Position numbers and translations under genes: made by a program
The notes under the pieces: generated by a model
Databases searched by the model: none
What the model saw: the letters and a program-made list of their open reading frames with translations, nothing else
Told to the model about the DNA's origin: nothing
Shown: piece after piece, positions 51,515 to 57,127 of the stretch
Position numbering within the stretch: position 1 is the first letter of the stretch
Layout: each line of letters opens with the position of its first letter
Source of the DNA: Gluconobacter kondonii
GTDB lineage: Bacteria; Pseudomonadota; Alphaproteobacteria; Acetobacterales; Acetobacteraceae
DNA: 57,127 nt
Direction: 5' to 3'
Assembly (NCBI RefSeq): GCF_002723995.1
Contig: NZ_BEWP01000011.1
Location: 1 to 57,127 of the forward strand

Positions 51515-51963
51515 TACGCTCTCCAAAATACCTATCAGACTATGCCTCAGGGGTGAGGGAACACTTATCTTTTACAGAAGCACTCGAAACAATATCTATA
51601 TTTATAGGCTGCGTTCTGTCCAACGGTACGCGACGCGCCAAAACTGAATTATCGCTATGGATATCCTGAGACAGCGGCAGACCTCAACCGAGGACAGATT
51701 GCCAGTGCAAGACAGCTAAAAATTATTATTCCCTGTCGAAAAACATCTGTTTCCCGACAGACCCTACATCTGCGATCGCGCTTCATGGGGCCTCCTAGCT
51801 GTGAATGTTCACGCTAAATGGCCGGTTTTTCATCACGATACATAGCCACCTGTGGGCAGCTAAGAGGGGGGAGTGGACTGTCCGCTATAGATTGTTCAAG
51901 CGACATTAGCAGACGCTCCGGCGCGAAGCTCGATTTCTCGGTTCAACGCGAAACGATTGAGCT
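51515..51963. other. Gap between membrane protein and nuclease-like gene
   Basis: 449 bases without a supportable gene. A GAGGGGGGAGTGG run near 51866 resembles the complement of the REP-like C-run. No promoter or terminator is obvious. Confidence 0.4.
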
Positions 51964-52866
51964 TCACTCCTCTTCGTCCAGGGCATTTAACATATTCATC
52001 TTGTGTCGATAGCGTGCAGGCAACCACTCAGTCTGCTTGAGGAAACCTTCCAACTCACCTCGCGATATGCATGTCACGTTAGGTGTCGGCTTACCATGGT
52101 ATCGGTCGTTACTTTGGAATAAGATGACCGGGAAGGTCATGTTCCTATACTCATCGACGTTTAGGGAGGTATTTCCGGTTTTTACCTGAACCTGTGCATG
52201 CTTGCCGGTCTCAGGAGAAATCACTTCATACTCGAAGGCTATCTTGTCTGCCTTGCGAGAATTCGGAACCACATACCAACGTTGCGATTGGAGATAAAGA
52301 AATACCAAGTCCTCTACCTCTTCTGAGTCGAGCAAAGAGAAGATGTCGGGGTTATCGATCAGTTTCAGGTCGAATTTATAGATCGCACCCCCTGTTTTCC
52401 GATTCCAGATGAACTTAGTATAAGCTACCGCCGTCGGATCGTGGATTGCTTGAATCGTCCGGTTGGGCCTAAAGCAGGCAACAACCTTCCCAGGCACTTC
52501 ATCGATAGTCAGACGCTCAAAGGTGACCCTGAAAATGTTGCCTATGTCGATCCCACTGTCCTTGGACTCGTTAGTGGTGAAGTACTCCCAGCCGGAGAGG
52601 ACGCGAGCCAGATAGTAGTTTCCTTGGGTGTCGCGGGTCCAGACGAGATCGTCTTTCTGGACGCGCTCCCTGATGTAGGCGCAGGTCTTTAGATCTTTGT
52701 GGATGTTTACGGCAACCTTATAGAACGTATCCCAGTCCGCCGTTTCTTGAATCTCATCCACCAGCCAACCAACGCCCAAGATGCCCTGTTTTAGGCAGTA
52801 AGCGAAGGTATCAGCCATCGACGCAAACCCGCCGCCAGGGCGAACGTGTAATCTAAATACGGACAT
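51964..52866 (-). CDS. Nuclease-like protein with possible PD-(D/E)xK core
   Basis: A 300-residue protein. The N-terminal half has aromatic-rich strands that suggest a small nucleic-acid-binding barrel (DLVWTRDTQGNYYLARVLSGWEYF). The C-terminal half contains a strand with FEYEVIS followed by HAQVQVKTG, the E...QxK layout of PD-(D/E)xK nucleases, then a helix and IVLFQSND-like strand. I do not recognise the family by name. The domain order (binding barrel plus nuclease) is that of modification-dependent restriction enzymes; inference only. GAGG precedes the ATG by nine bases. Confidence 0.6.
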   Translation of the reverse strand: MSVFRLHVRPGGGFASMADTFAYCLKQGILGVGWLVDEIQETADWDTFYKVAVNIHKDLKTCAYIRERVQKDDLVWTRDTQGNYYLARVLSGWEYFTTNESKDSGIDIGNIFRVTFERLTIDEVPGKVVACFRPNRTIQAIHDPTAVAYTKFIWNRKTGGAIYKFDLKLIDNPDIFSLLDSEEVEDLVFLYLQSQRWYVVPNSRKADKIAFEYEVISPETGKHAQVQVKTGNTSLNVDEYRNMTFPVILFQSNDRYHGKPTPNVTCISRGELEGFLKQTEWLPARYRHKMNMLNALDEEE

Positions 52867-53289
52867 CGTGTCGCACCTCAGATCAGATCGTGAAGGTCGG
52901 GGCCGCGCAGTTTAAAACATTGACCCCGCTGCTTTCCTCTGCGCCTGCTGCCTCTAATCGGAAGGCAACAAACCGCCCCCGGAAGGAACATCGAACCGAC
53001 GACGCGAAAGGAAAATCAATGATGATATGTCTGCTCACGGCAATGACATCAAGCAACTTCAGCTCGCATCTGGCACGGTGGCGACTGCGGCCTGACCGCT
53101 CAAAGGCTACAGTGCGGATATAGGTAGCTCTGGGGGGGAGAGCGGAAGGTCGCCTTTCTTTCGTTTGGACAAAAAAGCCGCCGTTTACGGTATGCTGGCG
53201 AGAAGTTGCGTGGTGCGCTGGCTGACTTCGTGTCTTGAGAGACTTAATAATCAGATGCCTTGATCATCAATCTTCAGAAAAAGTCGGCA
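52867..53289. other. Gap with a REP-like C-run on the minus strand
   Basis: 423 bases without a supportable gene. The complement of about 53125-53155 reads GACCTTCCGCTCTCCCCCC, close to the head of REP-like copy 3. Nothing else stands out. Confidence 0.42.
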
Positions 53290-54336
53290 TCAGAAATTTT
53301 CCTGACATCGCACTTCGTCAGGCAACTCGATTACGATCTTGCCGAACGGTCCGTTGTCGAGACGATCCAGAGCCAGCGGAAGACTGGCGAGAGAAAAACG
53401 GCTGTCGATCACAGGTACAGCATGATTGCGATCAATGGCACGCACCATGTTCTCGAGAGCGCGACGATGTCCCGTGGCTATGCCATGGATCGTAACGTCC
53501 TTCATCAGCAACGGCATAACAGGCGAGGAGATATCAAAGCCGGCCAGCGCCCCGATTTGATAGATATGTCCGCCTATTGCTGCCGCCTCGACTGAGCAGC
53601 CGAGATGATTGCCACCGACCGTCTCAAGGATGTGATCCACACCTCGATTATCAGTCAGTGCGTATATGTCATCGAGCCAGTCAGTTCGGTTTCGGTCCAC
53701 GATCTGATCCGCACCGAGCGCGCGTACGCGGTCGACCTTATCCGGGACCGTCGACACGATCACCTCTGCCCCCTGCAGCTTGGCAAACATCAAACCGAAC
53801 AGGGCAACACCGCCCGTTCCCAGAATCAGCACTGTTTCGCCAGCACGCACCCGGCCGCGCTCGGCCAACGCGAACCACGCGGTGACGCCCGCGCACGGGA
53901 GCGTACAGGCGTGCGCGTCGTCAAGCGTGGCAGGCGCTGCTGTCAGCCATTCTTGGGACAGGACAACGTACTCCGCAAGCACGCCCGGATAGAACCCGCC
54001 AAGCGTCCGATACGCGGGTATCCGCCCCGTCCCAGGCCGAGTGCCGTCAATCCACTCCGGCGTGAAGCAGGAGATCACACGGTCGCCGACAGAAAAGCGG
54101 TCCGTTGCCTCACCCAGAGATATCACTTCACCAGCCAGATCGGATCCCGGAGTGAACGGGAACTGCAAAGGCAGGCCCCGCCCGCTTTCGATAACCATCT
54201 TGTCGCGATGATTGAGCGCAACTGCACGGACCTTCACAAGCACGTCACGTGGTCCCGGCACTGGTATCGGACGTTCACAAAGAACGAGTTGTTCGCGCCC
54301 GATACCAGTCATTTCCCATTGTTTCATTGTCATCAT
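53290..54336 (-). CDS. Zinc-type alcohol dehydrogenase-like MDR oxidoreductase
   Basis: A 348-residue medium-chain dehydrogenase: GroES-like N terminus (PGPRDVLVKVRAVALNHRDKMVIESGRG, FPFTPGSDLAGEVISLGEATDRFSVGDRV), Rossmann GTGGVALFGLMFAKLQGAEVI and the C-terminal FGKIVIEL. The zinc-ligand Cys is replaced by His-Arg-Asp in the NHRD segment, and the structural Cys cluster is missing, as in quinone-oxidoreductase-like MDRs. It uses NAD(P)H; the substrate is unknown. It starts at an ATGATG and is divergent from a LysR regulator at 54447. Confidence 0.88.
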   Translation of the reverse strand: MMTMKQWEMTGIGREQLVLCERPIPVPGPRDVLVKVRAVALNHRDKMVIESGRGLPLQFPFTPGSDLAGEVISLGEATDRFSVGDRVISCFTPEWIDGTRPGTGRIPAYRTLGGFYPGVLAEYVVLSQEWLTAAPATLDDAHACTLPCAGVTAWFALAERGRVRAGETVLILGTGGVALFGLMFAKLQGAEVIVSTVPDKVDRVRALGADQIVDRNRTDWLDDIYALTDNRGVDHILETVGGNHLGCSVEAAAIGGHIYQIGALAGFDISSPVMPLLMKDVTIHGIATGHRRALENMVRAIDRNHAVPVIDSRFSLASLPLALDRLDNGPFGKIVIELPDEVRCQENF

Positions 54337-54446
54337 TTATCCCAAATCGGCCCTCTGAAGTGGGCAACGACGATGAATATGACGCTGATCGATAGATGTA
54401 TTAATGATATATAAAGTGAACGGGGTGTTGAACAGGAATCACCAGT

Positions 54447-55364
54447 ATGCGCGGTTCGGAATATGCGGAACTGATGGCCTTTATGGCGATTGCACAGGAG
54501 CGCAGCTTTCGTGCGGCGGCTCGCCGCCTGAGCATCTCTCCGTCCGCATTGAGCCATAGTCTGCGTGCACTGGAGGAGCGTATCGGTGCTCGGTTGCTTC
54601 ATCGTACGACCCGCAGCGTCGCTCCGACCGAAGCCGGGCAAGCCCTGCTTGATCGACTTCGCCCCGCGGTTGCCGAGGTCGACGCCGCTGTGCACGATGT
54701 TACAGTCTCTCAACAACGGCCGCGCGGTCGTTTACGGATCAACCTGCCACGCGCAGCGGCACAACTTATCATAATGCCCCGGCTGGCCGCCTTTCGGGAG
54801 GCCTATCCTGAAATCAGTCTCGATCTTGCGATAGACGATGCCCTCACGGACGTTATCGCCAAGGGTTATGATGCTGGAGTTCGGTCCGGCGCGATCGTCG
54901 ATCAGGACATGATCTCGGTGCCACTGACACCGGATCTTCGCATGGTCGTCGTCGCGACGCCAGACTTTCTGAGCGCACACACAAAGCTTGAGTCTCCTGC
55001 CGATCTGACCAGACTACCATGCCTCACCTATCGCTGGCTCGAAACCGGTGTATTACAACCCTGGCGGTTCGAAGGGCCCGATGGCGCTTTTGAGGTCAAT
55101 GTGAAAAGCGCGTTGACGGTGAACGACACCGACATGCTGCTGTCGGCCGCCCTGCAGGGTGTGGGGCTTGCCTATCTGACTGAGGGTGTGGCGCTGCCCC
55201 ATATTGAGGCTGGAGCACTCATTCGCGTGCTGGATCTTTGGTGCAAGCCGTTCATTGGCTTTCATCTCTATTTCTCCGGTCGGCGACATATGCCGGCGGC
55301 GATGCGCGCTTTTATCGACTTCATGAAGTTGCCAGTTTCGGCTTCGCCGGGTTCCCGGATATGA
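54447..55364 (+). CDS. LysR family transcriptional regulator
   Basis: A 305-residue LysR protein: HTH (LMAFMAIAQERSFRAAARRLSISPSALSHSLRALEERIGARLLHRTTRSVAPTEAG) and effector domain with RINLPRAAAQLIIMPRLAAF and the terminal FHLYFSGRRHMPAAMRAFIDF. It is divergent from the MDR oxidoreductase, 110 bases apart, and likely controls it. It shares the LYFSGRR-type end with the regulator at 24973. Confidence 0.92.
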   Translation: MRGSEYAELMAFMAIAQERSFRAAARRLSISPSALSHSLRALEERIGARLLHRTTRSVAPTEAGQALLDRLRPAVAEVDAAVHDVTVSQQRPRGRLRINLPRAAAQLIIMPRLAAFREAYPEISLDLAIDDALTDVIAKGYDAGVRSGAIVDQDMISVPLTPDLRMVVVATPDFLSAHTKLESPADLTRLPCLTYRWLETGVLQPWRFEGPDGAFEVNVKSALTVNDTDMLLSAALQGVGLAYLTEGVALPHIEAGALIRVLDLWCKPFIGFHLYFSGRRHMPAAMRAFIDFMKLPVSASPGSRI

Positions 55365-55671
55365 GTCTCCGCCAAACTGTATTGAGATCAATCCTTTCGC
55401 GGGTAAAAACCTCGAGCCAGCGGTTAATATCGGGAATGACCTTTATCGGATCAAAGTCCTGCGCCTTGCCCACAGCTGGCTTCACGACACAGTATATACG
55501 GTTTGTCGGAAAGTTCTCGCTCGCTGACGACGTCCGCTTTCGGAAAAACACCCCACGGTCTCGAATGTCCAGGATGAGGCGTAAGCGGAAGGTCTGCTTA
55601 TCTCAAGCGGCTCCTCCTGGGGGTAAGTATCCGTGGAACAGAAAACCTGCATAGGGTTACGCTGCGTACGG
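55365..55671. other. Gap between LysR gene and vapBC
   Basis: 307 bases without a supportable gene; short frames lack ribosome sites. No repeat or terminator was recognised. Confidence 0.4.
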
Positions 55672-56061
55672 CTATCGAATGAGAACCACCTCAACTCCGA
55701 TTGCGTCCGCAATTTCAGCCCATGCCCGATCGGCCGTGACAGCGGGGAGCCCCATTTTCTTGGCTAGTGCCAGACAGGCGCGGTCTCCGTGACTGAGACC
55801 AACCCGCTTAGTCGCATCGCGCATCAATCCGGCCGCTAGAGCCAGATTGTGATCAAGGGGCCGCACGTCGAGGCGTAGAGCCGCAATCAGTTCGGATATT
55901 CCTTCGGACGGGACGCCTTTATCAACAGCTTTAGAAACGATCTCCTGCAGGTTGATCGCGGAGATGGCTGCATCGCGCAGCCAGTACCGAGCTTCTTCAG
56001 CTCCTTTTTCTTCGTTTAGGTCCGCAAAGACAGCGGATGTGTCGATGACGCAAATCGGCAT
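55672..56061 (-). CDS. vapC: VapC PIN-domain toxin
   Basis: A 129-residue PIN-domain protein: the N-terminal VIDTSAVFADLNEEKG (first catalytic Asp), NLQEIVSKAVDKG with the Glu, SHGDRACLALAKK with the Asp, and AVTADRAWAEI with the last Asp. VapC toxins are Mg-dependent RNases. Its ATG overlaps the stop of the antitoxin gene by one base (TGATG), the usual VapB-VapC order. Confidence 0.9.
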   Translation of the reverse strand: MPICVIDTSAVFADLNEEKGAEEARYWLRDAAISAINLQEIVSKAVDKGVPSEGISELIAALRLDVRPLDHNLALAAGLMRDATKRVGLSHGDRACLALAKKMGLPAVTADRAWAEIADAIGVEVVLIR

Positions 56062-56327
56062 CAGCGCTTCGCCTCATCGTCATGGCTGTCGAGCGCATTT
56101 TCAGCGCGTCGCTCAGCAATGACTTCGTCGGATATCGAGGTGCCGGCCGGGACATATTTTCGGAACAGTGCTCTGGCCCGATCAAGCGAGGCATCAGGCG
56201 TCATTAAGCGAACCTGCCCATCTACGATCTCCGCCATGAGCTGGCCGCCTTTTTCGACGCCGAGCGACTTACGCAAGCCAACCGGCAGAACAAGTCGACC
56301 ATTCGGCATAACGTTGACACGAATCAT
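56061..56327 (-). CDS. vapB: VapB antitoxin, AbrB/MazE-like
   Basis: An 88-residue antitoxin with a swapped-hairpin AbrB domain (MIRVNVMPNGRLVLPVGLRKSLGVEKGGQLMAEIVDGQVRLM) and a C-terminal tail for binding the toxin (RALFRKYVPAGTSISDEVIAERRAENALD). AGGAGA precedes the ATG by eight bases. It is expected to neutralise VapC and repress the shared promoter. Confidence 0.88.
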   Translation of the reverse strand: MIRVNVMPNGRLVLPVGLRKSLGVEKGGQLMAEIVDGQVRLMTPDASLDRARALFRKYVPAGTSISDEVIAERRAENALDSHDDEAKR

Positions 56328-56436
56328 GTAACTGATCTCCTGTTCAAAAAGGCTGCAACCTTGTTTTGGGTCATTTTTCGAGTTTAGGTCATTTTTATTG
56401 TTGGTGCCATAAAATTCGGGTGTCCGAAAACGATCG

Positions 56437-56526
56437 TTTACGGACAGGGGTGGAGCGAGCTGTCCGTAAAATACCTTTACAGTGTTCCGGACATAGCTTA
56501 TATTTCGGACATCCTATTCGGACGAA
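56437..56526. promoter_or_regulatory. Candidate res / resolvase-binding region
   Basis: TTTACGGACAG-N12-CTGTCCGTAAA (56437-56447/56460-56470) is a perfect 11-bp inverted repeat spanning 34 bp, followed by CCGGACATA, TTCGGACAT and TTCGGACG spaced toward the resolvase start at 56527. The multi-site layout next to a serine resolvase gene suggests its recombination site and operator. Confidence 0.62.
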
Positions 56527-57127
56527 ATGAACCCTATGCCACGCACCTTTGCCTATGTTCGCGTCTCAACAGTCGGGCAGACGACCGAAAATCAGATTCA
56601 GGAAATTGAAGCAGCCGGTTTTCGGGTCGAGCCACGACGGGTCGTCACCGAAACTATTTCCGGGAGTACCTCCATCGCTCAGCGGCGTGGCTTTGCCCGC
56701 CTCATGGATAGATTGGAGGCTGGAGATATTTTGATCGTGACCAAGCTTGATCGTCTTGGTCGCGATGCGATGGATGTCAGCACCACGGTTAAAATGCTGG
56801 GGGCCATGGGAGTGAAGGTTTATTGCCTTGCTCTTGGCGGTGCCGATTTGACCAGTTCGTCCGGCACAATGACGATGCAGGTTCTGAATGCTGTTGCACA
56901 GTTTGAGCGGGATCTGCTGATTGAGCGGACGCAGTCCGGCCTCAGAAGAGCAAAGTCAGAAGGAAAAACCCTGGGACGGCCTTCCGCACTGTCAGAAGGT
57001 GAGAGGCAAAGCGTCCTCAAGGATCTGGCGGAGGGTATGAGCGTGTCTGCACTTGCCAGAAAATTCTCTACAAGTCGGCAGACCATCATGCGGGTTCGAA
57101 GTGAAAACTCCCCCGCCGGTTCCTCCT
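56527..57127 (+). CDS. Serine resolvase/invertase (cut by the window end)
   Basis: The first 200 residues of a Tn3-type serine recombinase, running off the window without a stop. The catalytic Ser is S14 in YVRVSTVGQTTENQ; then SGSTSIAQRRGF, DILIVTKLDRLGRDAMDV, LAVAQFERDLLIERT-like LNAVAQFERDLLIERTQSGL and the C-terminal HTH (SVSALARKFSTSRQTIMRVR) follow. It would resolve plasmid multimers or transposon cointegrates at the adjacent res-like site. ATG 56527 or 56536 is possible; neither has a strong ribosome site. Confidence 0.9.
   Translation, partial: MNPMPRTFAYVRVSTVGQTTENQIQEIEAAGFRVEPRRVVTETISGSTSIAQRRGFARLMDRLEAGDILIVTKLDRLGRDAMDVSTTVKMLGAMGVKVYCLALGGADLTSSSGTMTMQVLNAVAQFERDLLIERTQSGLRRAKSEGKTLGRPSALSEGERQSVLKDLAEGMSVSALARKFSTSRQTIMRVRSENSPAGSS

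Overview
The window reads as part of a plasmid, or plasmid-like accessory DNA, from an alphaproteobacterium, most plausibly an acetic acid bacterium (Acetobacteraceae). The basis is an alphaproteobacterial LexA box (GTTC-N7-GTTC) before an imuA-imuB-dnaE2 cassette, a MucR/Ros regulator, a small ParA with a ribbon-helix-helix partner, a plasmid-type TOPRIM protein, helicase, SSB, ParB-like protein and a DarB-like methylase-helicase. The genus is inference. No rRNA or complete tRNA gene was seen.

Layout. Positions 1-16274 and 30992-42252 form a backbone of mostly minus-strand genes of low recognisability. They are often coupled by ATGA overlaps, and several are separated by a GC-rich, two-armed inverted-repeat module that sits just 5' of the next start codon. 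Positions 16458-30963 are accessory DNA: a Phd/PemK-like toxin-antitoxin pair, an SDR and an aldo-keto reductase each divergent from a LysR gene, a MarR/hydrolase pair, an IS5-family element, a GC-rich arsRCBH operon and an IS1182-family element. Positions 42500-43984 look like a partition locus: a repeat array with an 18-bp inverted repeat, then parA and a small DNA-binding protein. Positions 44073-49688 carry the SOS mutasome. The right arm (49869-57127) holds hypothetical genes, a nuclease-like protein, a third LysR/oxidoreductase pair, VapBC and a serine resolvase cut by the window end.

Main discoveries. (1) Two elements share IS66-type ends (GTAAGCGTCCG), and each has a perfect 8-bp target duplication. 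One is 36620-40872 (TTCTTTTT), with tnpA, tnpB and tnpC plus a DUF6624-like passenger. The other is 116-2043 (CTCTTTCT), which has lost its transposition genes except a tnpC tail and carries three cargo genes (SnoaL-like, DUF2239, GIY-YIG); it looks like a cargo cassette that the full element could move in trans. (2) A six-copy structured intergenic module keeps paired arms while their sequences change, which suggests an undescribed cis-acting RNA or DNA element of this plasmid family. (3) Smaller signals include a Shine-Dalgarno-masking hairpin at 50545-50568, a probably leaderless arsR whose operator runs into its start codon, and REP-like repeats, one of which appears to have been hit by the IS1182 element.
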